From Kalaharituber pfeilii (Eukaryota > Ascomycota > Pezizomycetes > Pezizales > Pezizaceae), in NCBI GenBank assembly GCA_015179045.1, contig WHUZ01000030.1:496001-560000 (forward strand): a DNA stretch of 64,000 bases, given 5' to 3'. Below the pieces are notes generated by a model that saw nothing but the letters and a program-made list of their open reading frames with translations, was not told where the DNA came from and searched no databases. Positions 22,701 to 34,982 of the stretch are shown here, one piece after another (the first letter of the stretch is position 1; each line of letters starts with the position of its first letter). The position numbers and the translations under genes were made by a program.

Positions 22701-23184
22701 CCCATCTGGCTCCTCAGGAGATACCTACAAAACATGAGAAGATACATGCTAAATCACTGTTCATTGACTGTATCGTAAATTGATTTCATCATGAATTCTT
22801 CCCATTCCAATGTCCAAGGTATCGTAAAAACGTTGATTGAGTCATGTGAACGTAGTTTTAAAGGGGCCTCAGTAAACTCCCCTGGGTTTCACAGCGCTCT
22901 CTGAAAGCGTTATCTACAGCTGTCCAACACAGGGGAGATTGTTTACCACCCAATCGCTCAGACTAACTACTTATACCTAGCTACCAAATTCAACTTTAGG
23001 GCCAGCCATGGCAGAACTAGTAAGTAGTAGACCTCGATCCGGAATGTGTGGCCATGGCGTGGAACAATTGCAATACGGTGGGGGATTCTATACTAACTGC
23101 AAAATACCATTCATTCCGCAGTGGAACCATAATTCCGTGACAAGACGGGCATTTTTGACACTTCGAGCGCGTTTTTGAGTATTA
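22701..23184. other. Intergenic, nothing recognised
   Basis: No gene or element end identified. Confidence 0.4.
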
Positions 23185-23895
23185 CAGTCTAACCTTGCTA
23201 TACCGGATGGCCTCTAATTTGGAGAATCGTTTCCCATACAAATCGCCCTTGCTATACCGGACTCGCTAACATTACCGGACCGGACAGAAATCCCTAGACA
23301 AGTACCCCCCTGTCTCCATACAAATAATATTTGCTATACCGGACGCGCTAATACTAATACATCTTAGACTACCCCACTTTACCACTTAGACTGGTTGTTT
23401 ACCACTCTGCTGCCGTCAATGCTAACTAGCACTACTGCTGCTGCCATCACTGCTGTCACCGCTGTTGCTATCACTTGCTACCGATGCTGCCACTGCTGTC
23501 ACCATTGCTGCTACCACTGCTGTCGCTGCTGCTGCTGGGAGGCTGGAACATTCTTGTAGAGTTTGCTGCTTCTTTGGTGTGAATTGATAGGCTTTTAGAG
23601 AAACAGTCAGCGTAGCATGTTTTGGCTCTAGTCAATGCTTGCATATTTGATGCTCCCCAAGAGCTCGTAAGGCTCGACCTCTTCTATCATAGGTGGTGAG
23701 AGCAATGCATGTTGAATAGACTTTGATTGAGTTAATGTTTGCTGCACTTGTTTATTTCCTACTCCAATAATTTCTATACATATTTTTGCCACCCCTTTTT
23801 TACAGTTACCAAGCATTTTATTCTATACCGGAACCTTACTATACCGGACAAAAAGTGCCAGATTTTTACTCGTCGGGTATAGCAAGGTTAGACTG
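23185..23895. mobile_element. Tigger/pogo-like MITE with TA duplication
   Basis: CAGTCTAACCTTGCTATACC at 23185-23204 and its exact complement at 23876-23895 form a 20-bp TIR flanked by TA (23183-23184; 23896-23897). Six or so subterminal copies of TATACCGGA or close variants cluster at both ends. The interior is a CTG/CTA-type trinucleotide-rich stretch plus a short minus-strand frame. No transposase with DDE residues remains. The TIR style and the TA duplication fit the pogo/Tigger group. Confidence 0.8.
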
Positions 23896-24019
23896 TACTT
23901 TTGTAATTACAGTATTGCCTTGCAGAAGTACTGTGACTACATGTACATCAGGCTCGAGCACCTGTGCGGCCACGCTGGCTGAGGTCGGACCGGTATGAAT
24001 CGGAGAGGGGACGGAAATA

Positions 24020-24170
24020 GGACATACCGGGCCTTTCACCTGCACCATGAGAGAGTTTTGCGGGCAATACATGTAGTTAGTAGTAGTTAGTTGCAGGGTT
24101 TGACTTCGTTTCGTTCTTTCTTTTAATAAAGACCCTCGCCATAGCCCATCGGGCGGCAAGCGAGTATTGA

Positions 24171-24202
<32 letters not shown>
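24020..24202 (+). mobile_element. Family-B LINE 3' fragment
   Basis: The plus strand reads the end of a LINE ORF (TMREFCGQYM, then TAG), the same 3'UTR as at 17.2-17.3 kb, the tail CGCCATAGCCCATCGGGCGG and an A-run to about 24202. The 5' boundary is unclear and no duplication was found. Confidence 0.75.
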
Positions 24203-24205
<3 letters not shown>

Positions 24206-24674
24206 ACTTTTGGCAGAAATGACGCTAAATTAGCTGGACTACTCTCGGCTACAGAATGTTCGTGGAATGTATACGTAGCAATAAGATCGATTCACCAAAT
24301 TTAAGCCTCTACTGTATGAATTCGTTTAGGTGGAATGTTAGGTGGGTGGTCATATTCCCCATGCATAGGCGCCCGCGCCTCTTACATACAGCAATTTGTG
24401 AGAGCCCGGGGAAATGAATCAGGAACCGCGTGTGCCGAGCGTTCAAAGGAAGGCGGTATCATAGGGCCGCTAACACGACGCTGTCATTATCAATGCGCTG
24501 CTGAACGGATAGGTTTAGCGCGGCCCCATCCCACTTTCACCTACAGGGTCCCGCAGGTCTGGTATTCTGCGCACAGGTTTCTATGCGCGATTACCATGCG
24601 GGAGAACTTACAGGCGCCTCTTCAGAGATCGCTTACCGATCATTGGACGTCTGCGCATATGGTCGGGGACATCT

Positions 24675-25336
24675 GTACGCGGAATAGGGGCGACATTTGG
24701 TTCGATGACTAAGCACTCCATTTACATGAGTACATGCACGTTCTACCCGATAGTATGCAGCGAGTTTGAAGGTAATTCTTCCCACCTCCACCGCTCCATC
24801 GTTCTCCCACAGCTCTACCGCTTCTATCACTCTACCACTCCCACTGCCAGCACTGCTGCTACTGCTGCTACTGCTGCTACTGCTCGCAATGCTGCTACTG
24901 CTCGCACTACTGTTACTGCTCCTACCGCCTGAACACTCTGTCACACTCTACATATCCTAGCCTGGCTGTCAACTTGCATATATCTATTGCATGAGTCGCA
25001 CACAACATAAAACCAAGTACTAAAGGGGTATTGCATAAGAGATGTACATATTTTATTCCATTTTTAGTTAGCTGCTCTCCATTTTTAGCTAGACTACTAT
25101 ATACTATACTATATTTGGTGATTACTAAAGGGCGACATTTATGACCCCTCTCCATATAAAATTCTTGATCTTTAACTCTATGAAACACTATAGCAAAAAA
25201 TCAGATGAATACATATCGCTTCGTAACTTTATTCTTCATTGTCTGATCTATCATATACGACACAAAACTAATTTTATCTATTTATTTTAGTTGCGCTTTA
25301 GAGTGTTGAAGTTGGGGTGCAATTTACTCCGCGTAC
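24675..25336. mobile_element. TIR element X, copy 2
   Basis: The ends GTACGCGGAATAGGGGCGAC (24675) and TACTCCGCGTAC (25325-25336) are inverted. The similarity extends outward (left GGTCGGGGACATCT; right complement GGTTGGGGACATCT), so the full TIR may be about 30 bp with a short insertion on the right. The right half matches copy 1 at 16.68-16.91 kb. The middle holds an imperfect (CTGCTA)n-type repeat at 24845-24930. No transposase. Confidence 0.65.
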
Positions 25337-25904
25337 GGAGTACAGATGTCCCCAACCATACAGTATCTACCGCTTGTTGCGCCGTTTCACTTTCTAGAAC
25401 ACCGAGCTAGCGACGCCACTTAGAGTAATTTCTACCTTCCGTTTTCGGAATGGCAGGTCTTGGCGCATAATGCAAACTCTGCATTGATATGCAGCATTAT
25501 GCATTGCCGAATTTTAGTTGCATAACACAGTTCATTCACTACAGTTCAGCTGGTAATTTTCAATTTCCTATCTGTGAAAGTATTCTGAGGTTTATATATA
25601 CCTAGTCTCATGCCAAGCCCCTAGGGCACTCTCCGAGGTTGGCACCCTCCGAGCGCATATTAAATAAAGGAGGTCCCGGAGGCCTATTATGCTCTCTTAT
25701 ACCCTCTCTGAAATTATTTCTGCAGTTGTTTCTACCTTTATCTCTACCTTTGCTTCAGACATTGCATGCTCAAATTGTAAGAAATTACATACTCAAGAAA
25801 CCAGACATTATATACTCAAGCTGTCAGAAAGCACAGTTCGTATATAAGCTGTAGGATAGCCTTACAGCTAGAAAATTGAGAATTACAAGCTGAACTACAA
25901 TGTA
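25337..25904. other. Intergenic, nothing recognised
   Basis: No supported gene or element. Confidence 0.4.
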
Positions 25905-26482
25905 CTCGGGGGTCTTCAGAAGCGCTATGCACTGCATTGCCAAGCTTCCTCTAGGTAACGCGATGTGGACAACAACACAAGTTACCTGTAATTTAGACGT
26001 GTCGCTTAACACTAAGTATCAACAGAGCTATATTACCGGCACGCGCATAAGTTACAGCAGCAATGAAGCTACGAGGAACCCGAAAAGATTATTTTGGCAG
26101 TCCGACCAAGTTCCAGAATAGAGAGACTACACGAGGCGAGCGTCTTGGAATTATTACACTACGTGACGATGCAAATCTGCTGTCGGATTAAGGACAGGGA
26201 GGTACTGAAGGAAAAGCTATAAGAGGAATGGGAAAAAATAACGAAGGAGAGGTTGCTGTCATTAGTTAGGAGTATGCCAGATAGACTCTGAGCTATTATT
26301 GCTGCTGGTGGGCTGTAACACCTTACTAATTTAATGATAGAAGTTTTTGTATGTAAATCCCATATAAAAGTTCTGAAGACTTTTGTTCGATTATCCATGC
26401 TATGTTGCGTTGCTATGGGGCATCTGCAAGACGCCCAGTTATGCAGCTCTTATGCATCTGAAGACTAACCCTGACCCCCGAG
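25905..26482 (+). mobile_element. Deleted Tc1-like transposon, copy 1
   Basis: Left end CTCGGGGGTCTTCAGA and right end TCTGAAGACTAACCCTGACC, then CCCGAG, are inverted and flanked by TA (25903-25904; 26483-26484). On the plus strand around 26240-26320 a decayed frame encodes the C-terminus typical of Tc1-like transposases (LLSLVRSMPDRL, stop, AIIAAGG). Most of the transposase is missing. It is related to the 42.9-43.5 kb element in opposite orientation. Confidence 0.8.
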
Positions 26483-26689
26483 TACAAACTGTTTATGCAA
26501 CTCAAATTCCACCCTGCATGCGAGTGCATCAACTGCATTATGCGCCAAGATGCACTTTTCTGAAAACAGAAGGTGGAAATTACTTTTCTGCCAGTCCTCC
26601 GTACGGTTTTGGGGACGATGCACTGGGCTGGAATTCCCTATCATAGGCCCGTACAATCGCTGGAAGGCTCTGTGCTTACAACGCTCTCA

Positions 26690-26785
26690 AGGAGAAAAAA
26701 ACCTACGCGGCGGCCTCAGGCGCACGAACCAGCTGGCTTTCCCGTGCCGCCGTTCGACCGCTATGCCACTGAGTGACTGGTGAAT
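26690..26785 (-). ncRNA. tRNA-like (pol III promoter-like) sequence
   Basis: On the minus strand TGGCATAGCGG resembles a tRNA A box, GGTTCGTGCGCC about 33 nt later resembles a B box, and a T7 run (pol III terminator-like) follows at about 26700. A full cloverleaf could not be drawn with confidence. This may be a tRNA pseudogene or a tRNA-derived SINE head. Confidence 0.3.
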
Positions 26786-26865
26786 CGCGGTTACCCGCCC
26801 TCTCACAAGTGGGTAGGGGACGATGCAACAATATCAAGTACAAATTCCGATCAAGTTCGGAAGGA

Positions 26866-26919
26866 GCCCTGCCATGGCGAATAGCTGTAAGCGGAGCTAC
26901 ATGACATTGAAAGAAAAAG
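26866..26919 (+). mobile_element. Micro-retroposon A with 11-bp TSD
   Basis: GCCCTGCCATGGCGAATAGC...GCTACATGACATTG plus an A-rich tail is flanked by perfect GTTCGGAAGGA duplications (26855-26865; 26920-26930). The start base matches the other family-A micro copies. The interior is more diverged, so it is an older insertion. Confidence 0.9.
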
Positions 26920-27092
26920 GTTCGGAAGGACATGGGAATGTCGGAAGCAACAGAATTCTCTGACATCTCTTCTGATGAACGTGCATCAAACAACCGCGAG
27001 GGAACTTTATCTCAAAGTGCAATGGCAGTCAATCCATTCACATAACTGAACAATGTACGACACCATGGCAATGCCACCATCACCGTGCCCGC

Positions 27093-28828
27093 TCATTCCA
27101 ATTTCTGCGCTAGTTCCTCACTCACTGCGCGCGCCAACATTTCCTCCACTTTCGAATTCCCTGCCATTTCCTCCTCCAATTGCCCCAACGCCTCCTCCGT
27201 CAACTGCATTGGCGTGGTCAGCCGTACCCCTCCTGACTCCTGCTCATCCCCAAGCTCAGGAACGTCATCCAAGTCGACTTCCTTCTTCTTCCCCTTGCCT
27301 TTATCCGCCCCTGAATTTGCCTTCGCTTTTGCCTTGGGCTTTCTGGGCGCTGCAGGTGCCTTCCCGGTTCCGGTCCTGGCGATTCCAATGGGCTGGAGAA
27401 GGAATTTTAGGACGGGGCTCTGCAGCGCGGCGTGCTTGGGAAAGACCTTTATTGGGGAGCTGTTGTAGCTGTAGTCTGAGAGGGCTTTGACGTCGCGGAA
27501 CCTACGCAAAGTGCCGCTACCGTGGCGGAGATGGAATATGAAGTCGAAGATGTTGATAAACACATCGCTGAGGACCTGTTAATTTATGTGAGGGTAAGTA
27601 CGTGCATTAAGATTGTCACGGTGCGTCGCCTTTCTTGTATATATATAAAAGCCCACGCATCTTGAGGCTACACATGATGTCGAGGACAGCATGCAAGAAA
27701 CTCGAGGAATGGAAGAGAACGTACTTCCTTACAATCCTCTTCCGTTACCGGCCTTCTCCTCCCTCCTTCCATTCTCAAATCCAGCACTTCGCACAGTCTC
27801 TTCCATGGCTTCACGTGCTGCTCCATGATTTTGAGGGCATCCTCATCCTGTTGGCTCACTCCTTCACCGTCATCAGAACCTCCATCCCCATCCTCACCCT
27901 CCTCACCCTCTTCAACCCTCGGCAACAAAATATCATCGCGCTCAAGATGCCAATGCAGCTCGTCCCTCGTCGCGCGCATGAACGCGTTCCGCTGCTTCTT
28001 GTAAGTTTTTTTCCTGGGATTCCAGGTCCGGTGCTGGCGTAGACGCTCGAATTCGGCCTCGGAGGGCGCGGAAGGTTCGTATTTGAAGTCATGGAAGCTA
28101 CGAAAGAAGTCGTCGAGGGGGCCGCTGCCAGATGAGGGTTTGAAGACGATGGGTTTGGGTTGTTCTTCCGGCAATAATTCCTCGTGTACTGTGTCCTGCT
28201 GGGGAGGTTCTGCCGGTGGAGCAGAGTGCTCGCCTACATCGCCATGCAAAGCTTGACCGCTTGCAGTATTTGCACCGTTTACTTTCACTTCGCCACGCAC
28301 TACGGCAGATTCCGGGATCTGCAACTCAGCCGGCTGCGGTTCCACCTTTGCTACGCCAGCATCCCCGCCCTGATCTTCCACTACCGCATTTCCGGCTCCC
28401 TCTGCCTTTGCCGGCACCGGTGTCTCCGCCACATCTGTCGGCACCGCACCTGCCTTTGCTGCCGCACACGCCCGACCAAACTGCCTCTTCCTAATTCCAT
28501 GCTTCCTCCCCTGCACCCTCCACTTCCTCTGTTGCGCTAGTCTCGCAAACTCGCTTTCCCACGTCACCCCGCCGTGCCCCACTCTCCGAGCGTCGTAGTC
28601 AAAATCCGGGAACTGGGAAAAGTACTTGGCGACTGGATCATCGGACGCAGCGTTGTCGGCGGCGAGCGCGAGGCAGTAGTTCTGCCAGGCGCGCTTGCGA
28701 CGCACGGGTTTGGATGTCCAGTTGGGCTTGAGGGAGCTGAGGCGATTAAACTCGTCGGTAGGGAACGCAGAGGGGTCATATTTGAAGGTGGATATGTAGC
28801 GGGCAAAGAAAGCTGCTATTGCAGTCAT
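27093..28828 (-). CDS. Fungal protein with three copies of an FF..Y..F-Y-P-EF-RL-W motif
   Basis: Exon 1 is 28828-27725 (ATG, 368 codons) and exon 2 is 27575-27093. The 149-nt intron (27724-27576) has GTACGT and AACAG ends, and splicing joins CKE to VLSDVFINIFDFI in frame (528 residues). The protein carries three related segments: FFARYISTFKYDP...EFNRLSSLKPNW at about 7-45, YFSQFPDFDYD...EFARLAQQRKW at about 68-105, and FFRSFHDFKYEP...EFERLRQHRTW at about 235-270. They are separated by Ala/Pro/Glu-rich, probably disordered linkers. An acidic stretch and the VFINIFDFI block follow. Proteins with this motif are widespread in filamentous fungi, but I know of no established function. The C-terminus is Lys/Ala-rich, then acidic (LGQLEEEMAGNSKVEEMLAR). 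No membrane segment. Confidence 0.8.
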
Positions 28829-30317
28829 CTTGGGGTCGGAGAATTTCTGATAATTCAGGTTCTGGGAAATGAATAAAGTGAGGCTACGATGTTCAAGGCG
28901 GTCCTGAGCCTGGAAGAGCCAGTGGACGTCAATCGTGGAGATTTGTCACTGCACCCGGTCTGTTCCAACTTATTTTAGGAAACAACGCACAAAAGGGTTG
29001 TACAATTTCTAAAGAAAACCGTCAGGCCTGAAATGCTAACTCCTCTCGTCCTGAGCGCACACAAAAAAACTATAAACTTTTCTGGCCCTGAACGGTTCCA
29101 CAAACAAAATTTTGCGGATCACAAGGGCCAGGCCTCCAACGGATGTGCAGGGAAGCTGGAATCGAGCCAAATTTAGGTTGGCAGATCACGTTACAAGAGC
29201 TTTGCAGAAAAAATGCAAAAGTCGCAGAAACGGCTTGCTATAAGTTTTGAGATGGGGAACGGTTATTGGTTATGGTTTGAGCTAATGCAGCGATCAGAGT
29301 TTATGTTGATAAATCGAGGTCGATTGGAGCATTCATACTGTGGATACTTGCACCAGATTTCCTGCAAACATTGCATAACTTTGGCACCCAACCAGTTTTC
29401 TATACTTGGTGACAGAGCTAAAGAAAGAGTTTTTATTTCTATAACAGTTCCGTTCCCTCCGATATCGTTGTTCTCGTGCCAAGACTATTTATTTTCGGCC
29501 TCCGCCTTGTGATATCATATCGTGACGGTGCAGGGAATATAGCTCACTACATATTTGTTTGAAGACTTGGCATTTATTTTATATGGGTGTGGGATAACCC
29601 GTGCCAAGATATCATACTCAAAAAAAGAAACAAACCTTACCTTCTGCGGCGCGGGATCAAGCATAAAATAGCTTTGTATGTACAACTATTGCAATTTTGA
29701 ACTCAGCGGTAGACCTACTAAGTTCGTAATTCCTTACTCAGCGCAGGTACGAGAGTGAACAACGCAATGTACCAGTGCCATCACGTGAGCACCAAGGGAT
29801 TAACAGGTCGATCTTGCTACATATGACCCCTCCCGCACCTATGATATGCTATGTACGGTACCTGATGATCTTCATGTTTTGTATGCGTCTTTCTAGAGAC
29901 GTAAAGAAGATTATGGAGTATCCATCTCTATCTGCTCCCCAACACCACCCCTGCCCCATGCAAATCTAGTTTCGAGGCTAACGCAAGGCTCACCGAGCAC
30001 TTACCTAAGGGACCGGGGCTGCACCTGACTCCGGTACTAGTCCCGCAACCTGCAGAGAGGAATGGCGGCTATCATAAGCCGGAGCTTCTTGTGACAGGCT
30101 TGGCGTCTCACTCCCAGACAACGCAGGTTGACTGCGCAGCCAGCCGCTGACTCTAGAAAATCGCACCCACCAAGCAACGGACACCACAACCACCCTCTTC
30201 ATCCCCACCCCTTGATTCACGCTTCGGGGTCCTGCGCTCGTTAGCTCCACGTCCTCAGAATATTCGCTGCGGCACCCCCCCCCGTACCCTCTCCCGGGTT
30301 CGGCCCTCACCGCAATC
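28829..30317. other. Intergenic between divergent genes
   Basis: No supported feature. It holds the upstream regions of the minus-strand repeat protein and of GNT1. A C-run (30274-30283) lies about 35 nt before the GNT1 start. Confidence 0.5.
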
Positions 30318-31931
30318 ATGATGGCTCGTCCCCGGCTCTTCATCGTCCTGTGCTGCACCCTCCTCCTCCTCGCTGCCCTTTACCATGGCGCCTATGTCTA
30401 CCGCGACCGCTTCCCCTCCGACGCGACCAGCGCACCCCACCCCACCGCCGGCAGCGAAAGCAAGGAACCCGCCCCCAACAGCCCCAAAACGACTGGTACG
30501 CCCACGATCCTCGACACACAACCCGAGAAGCCACCCGAAATGCAGCCGGAGGCGCCCCCGGACACTCCCGTCGACACCAGCGGCGAAGTCGACTCGCAGA
30601 AAATTGCCGACGAGGAAGCTGGTAAATCCGGCTCGCACCCCACTACCTCCGCAAGCGCTCCCGCTAGCCCTACATCCAACCCGAACGATCTTCTAACCCT
30701 CCTCGACGGCGACCTCGGGAAGAGTATTGACTGGACCCGCTTCGCTTATCTGCAGTACGTGACCGAGTCGGAGCGCCTGTGCAACAGTGTCATGCTTTTT
30801 GAGTCGCTCCATCGGGTGCAGAGCAGGGCGCAGCGGGTGCTGATGTACCCCTCCACATGGGGCGCCCCCGGGTCGGATGATTGGAAAAAATTGCCGGCGC
30901 AGGATAGGGAGAATCTGGAGAAGGCGAGGGATCAGTATAAGGTTATATTGGAGCCAGTCAGCATCATTGTCAAGAAGGGGAAGGAAAGTGAGTGAACCGA
31001 AGCTACCCCTTACGTTTTCCATCCCTCATCCATCCATGCCGTGAGCGTGACTGAGGCATCTTGACCCCCGCACAGGCACCTGGGAAGCTAGTTTCACGAA
31101 GCTCCTCGCCTTCAACCAAACCCAGTACTCGCGTGTGATCATGTGCGACAACGATGCGACGCTCCTCAAGCATCTGGACCACCTCTTCCTTCTCCCGCCT
31201 ACCCCACTTGCGATTCCGCGCGCATACTGGCTCATGCCTGACCCCCCGCTCACTCCGTCGCACACAATACCGTCAGTTCAGCTCTCGTCGCAGCTCCTGG
31301 TCGTCACCCCGAACACGAGGGTCTTCAATCGCATGATGGAGGCGGTGCAGGACAAGGGGGAGAACGATTACGATATGGAAATCATTAATTGGGTGCTGGG
31401 GGATGAAGCCATAGTGCTGCCGCACCGAGGACTGAATCTGGTGAGTGGGGAGTTTAAGAAAAACCATAGACCGGGAACTACCATGGCGTACGACAAGTAT
31501 CTGGGCCTCGGAGGGCCAGAAGGAGAAGTGTGGGATCCGAAGAAGGTCTTGGAGGAGGCAAGATATGTGCATTTTTCGGACTGGCCGAGGCCGAAGGTAT
31601 CGGGATCCCTTGGCCTTGAATGTGTTTCGCTTCCTGGAGGTGAAGGCTGACATTGTCCACATATATAGCCATGGTTTGAGTCGCCGCCGAAGGCGCTGGA
31701 GAAAGAAACGCCAAAGTGCTATCCGAAATCCACCGGTGGCCGCTTGGTGAGAAGAGAACAGGATATGGATTGTAGCGATAGGGACGCATGGTTGTGGCTC
31801 TACAGCGACTTCAAGGACAGGCGAAAGGTACGTTATTATTTTGGAGATCAGGTTAACGAGGCGGCATGGCATGGTGCTAACGTGACTAGGCGGTGTGTGG
31901 ACTCGACCTGCTTCCTGCACCACAAGAGTAA
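30318..31931 (+). CDS. GNT1: GNT1-type N-acetylglucosaminyltransferase
   Basis: Four exons: 30318-30987, 31076-31596, 31669-31827, 31890-31931. All introns (88, 72 and 62 nt) have GT...AG ends, and the last has a GCTAAC branch point. The product is about 463 residues. A type II signal-anchor lies at about residues 5-22 (FIVLCCTLLLLAALYHGAYV), followed by a Pro/Ser-rich stem to about 125, which fits a Golgi lumenal enzyme. The catalytic region starts with FAYLQYVTESERLCNSVMLFE and carries the DxD-like metal/nucleotide-sugar site CDNDATLLKHLDHLF in exon 2. The LNLVSGEFK and HFSDWPRPKPW segments fit the GT8-like fold. The ending CGLDLLP is as I expect for the family. In yeast, Gnt1 adds GlcNAc to mannose side chains in the Golgi; the same role is inferred here. 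ATG 30318 is followed immediately by a second ATG. Confidence 0.9.
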
Positions 31932-33445
31932 TAGTAGGCAGTACCTTGAGGGATGATGACTGATTGGAGGAGTGGATTCATCGGTGGGTGGGGTTTGGCA
32001 CGGAGTTCTTTGGATTTTATGTTTTTTTTCCTCTTTTGTTTCATTACACCGATATGCATGCATACAGCCCTAGGTATGACGGAACATTGGAATCAATTTT
32101 TTATAGGTATTTGTTTCGTTCGTTGGGCAGAATGGTTAACTGGATGGAGGAAGTGCTTTCTGCGTAGCGCCAGTTGCTACTAGGATCTTTAGGCTTTTTG
32201 CATGAGGGAAATCTTTTGGTGTTGGCAGGTTACTATGTACTATGGGTGGGGTTCGGCGGGTAAAAATTGTAATAGAGTAGTGGGGAATGTATTTACCCCT
32301 AGTGTGGGATGAAATGGTTATGTACCTAAGTTTGAGAGGAGGTGGGTACGGTTTGGCTCGAAGATAGTTCCCCCCGTGCGGGGGTGTTTGTTAGCGCATT
32401 GTACCCGTACACGTGCAGCCTCTGGACTATGACGGAAATATTGCAATCTAGGCTATTGGTTCGTTCGGTAAATAAAGGGAAGTGAAACTTGTTGCGTTGA
32501 GTGAAATTTTGGTTTTAGAGTTGTTTGCCAGGTGCGTATACGTAGGTTCTGTACTAGGTACTTGTTGTGGTAAGGTAATTGTAATTGGAATAGTGGCTGG
32601 GATGATGTATTCCTAGGCTTGCTTGAGGGTTTTTAAGATGAAGAAGATGGCGTTGGGTAGGGGATGCTTTGCGAATGTGGGTGGGCATGGCGGAGGGGAG
32701 TGGGGGGGGTATGTATAAAATGATGTTTTTTTTAGGTATAACTAGGTAGGAGGTGTGCGTTGGGAGGATGGATTTGGTATTTGATGACTAGAAAAAGTGG
32801 TAGGTCGATTATATGTACGACATGGTTCGGGTCTATGGTTTGGGTATGCGATGGTTTGTTTAATAAGGAGCATTTGGAGAGGCTCAACTTACCCTCAAAT
32901 GCCGTGGAGGGGATTGATGGGAGGATGCTCGGCGCCCAGCCCGCCACAACGGAAAACTGGCCCAAGCAGTCCCAATAGAGCCAATAATTTATAGGGTTCC
33001 CAAGCAGGGTTAGTCTAAAGATGGGCAGAATGAAAAGGGATAGAAAGGCCGGAAAAGTCATGTGAAGTAGCTATAGATAGAAGAATGTGTTGAGTTTTAG
33101 TAAACCAGCGTGGTTTGCTGATGACTCAGCATGCTTTTTTTTTTTTTTATCTGATGGATGCTCTTACGGAACCGTGAACTTTTACAATGTGCTTGTATAA
33201 ATTTCCCAGGAGATTGGACGCAAAATTGAGGATCGGTTATGGAAAGGTGTGTGCGAGGCGAGGAGGTGGGTCAGGGCGCAGTGTTTACGAGTTCAGGGAA
33301 CGTGTACGGGGAATTGTGCTCAGGTGCGATGGTGTTTATGCTCCGCATATAGTGTATGCTGGAGGAGGTTGGAATATGTTACGGAGGTGAAGGTATTGCT
33401 GAGGTAGCGAGCGATGAGACGATGGGATACGCCGCTACTGTCGCT
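31932..33445. other. Intergenic downstream of GNT1
   Basis: No supported gene. Several short open frames on both strands show no domain. It ends at the TA duplication of the 33.4-35.0 kb transposon. Confidence 0.5.
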
Positions 33446-33447
33446 TA

Positions 33448-34980
33448 CCTATTAGTGACCGAGCACCTATTAGTGACCGACTCTTGGCACTCCTCCTCGT
33501 ACAACTTCCACATGCAATATCTTCGGCGTCAGCAATATGAGGTAAGTTGCAGAATATACAGCAGACAAGCCTGAATATTTGGAGGATATTTGATGGCCAT
33601 ACTATATATAAACCTTTTGTAATTCAATGATATGCAGAGAAAGTATAGCATTCTACCCCCCCCCCTCCCCTTGCATAGCAAAGGATAGCATACATTAAAT
33701 GCTATATGACTATCCTCAACTACAGCTCTTTGCACTCGCAAGTGGCTATAGAAGAAGGGTAGCTCACTTAAATGATGATGGGATAAGGTCGCGATAGATT
33801 TCTGTAGCTTCAAAAGCAGTTACCAAAATACCTAAAGGTGCCGGAAGTGCCGATATGTCCTACTGTACACATACTGCAGTCAATATACCACTCTATAAGC
33901 AGCATTTCTGGTGCGTTCAATAGAATCAATAGTGTTTTGCATAGCAAATATAGTGAGTATGTGATGAACCAATTCTTTAATTGCTATATTTTATCAGCAA
34001 GCATAAATTTATACCAATTGCTACTACCTTAATACCGGAGTACCATTACTCGGTGTAGACCTTGTCCTGAGTGCTCTGTATACCTTAAATGTGCTGATAT
34101 TCTGGTATTGAAAGCATCTTGAGTATCTTTATTATTCTCAGCAATACGGAAATTATAGGTATCCTTAACTTCCTTATATAATTCATCCCAGCACGCTAAT
34201 TTAATACTATTGTTAGATACTGATCGCCCTGATGGAAGTTCTCCTAGATGATTATTATGGTACCTATAAGGCTATTGTAGTAAGAAGTTCATCTCATCTA
34301 TTAATTGTAACGGAGGCAGAGAGTTACCGTCCGCCAGGCCAAAAAGACACTTGACTAGTGATACTCGCTAGTCCTCTGCGTTAGCTCATATAGTATATTT
34401 TATACGACTGCGATGCCTTAGCTGTCGCATATCGACTGCATCCACCGACCACCCCCACCTACGGTTGCGGTAAGCCTGTAACCTATCAGGGTGCTTCCAT
34501 ACTAGCTAATTCTGTAGCTATATACTATTGTTGATATAGATACCTATCAGGTCTACCAATTCTGTCATCCTGCTAGAGGCTGTCGCACTCATGAGAGCAT
34601 TTTTTTCTAGCAATTAATACTATCAGTCCTGCGATATACTATAGTATTCTTGAGAATGTTTTCCTAGTAGCCAATGCTCCCAATTACCTATGTTATATAC
34701 TATTGCAATCATGAGAGTAGTCTTATAGCTATTAATCCTATCATTTTTGGTATAGGTAGTTGCTTGTTGCAAGTAATGGGAGAGCATATTGGCAGTTTTT
34801 GGCACTTCCGGCACTTTCGGCAACTGCTTTAAAGCTACCAAAATCCAGAGCAGCCTCATCCTATCACCATTTAAGTTAGCTATCTTCTTCTATAGTCACT
34901 TGAGAGTGTGAAGAGCTATAGTTATATTGTATTTAGCGTATGCTAGATCGGTCACTAATAGGTGCTCAGTCACTAATAGG
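33448..34980. mobile_element. TIR transposon with double-motif ends
   Basis: 33448-33480 and 34948-34980 are 33-bp inverted repeats with one mismatch, flanked by TA (33446-33447; 34981-34982). Each end holds two tandem copies of CCTATTAGTGAC separated by CGAGCA. The 1.5-kb interior has only short, broken frames and I cannot recognise a transposase. The TA duplication fits the Tc1/mariner/pogo superfamily. A short segment at 34320-34480 with inverted GTTACCG/CGGTAA ends may be a further small insertion. Confidence 0.75.
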
Positions 34981-34982
34981 TA

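Noticed and set aside
23290..23560. CTG/CTA trinucleotide tract as a coding repeat
   Set aside because: It lies inside a TIR element with no sustained open frame or splice support.
27053..28542. Plus-strand frames opposite the triplicated-motif gene
   Set aside because: Antisense shadows. The minus strand carries the recognisable repeats and a clean intron.
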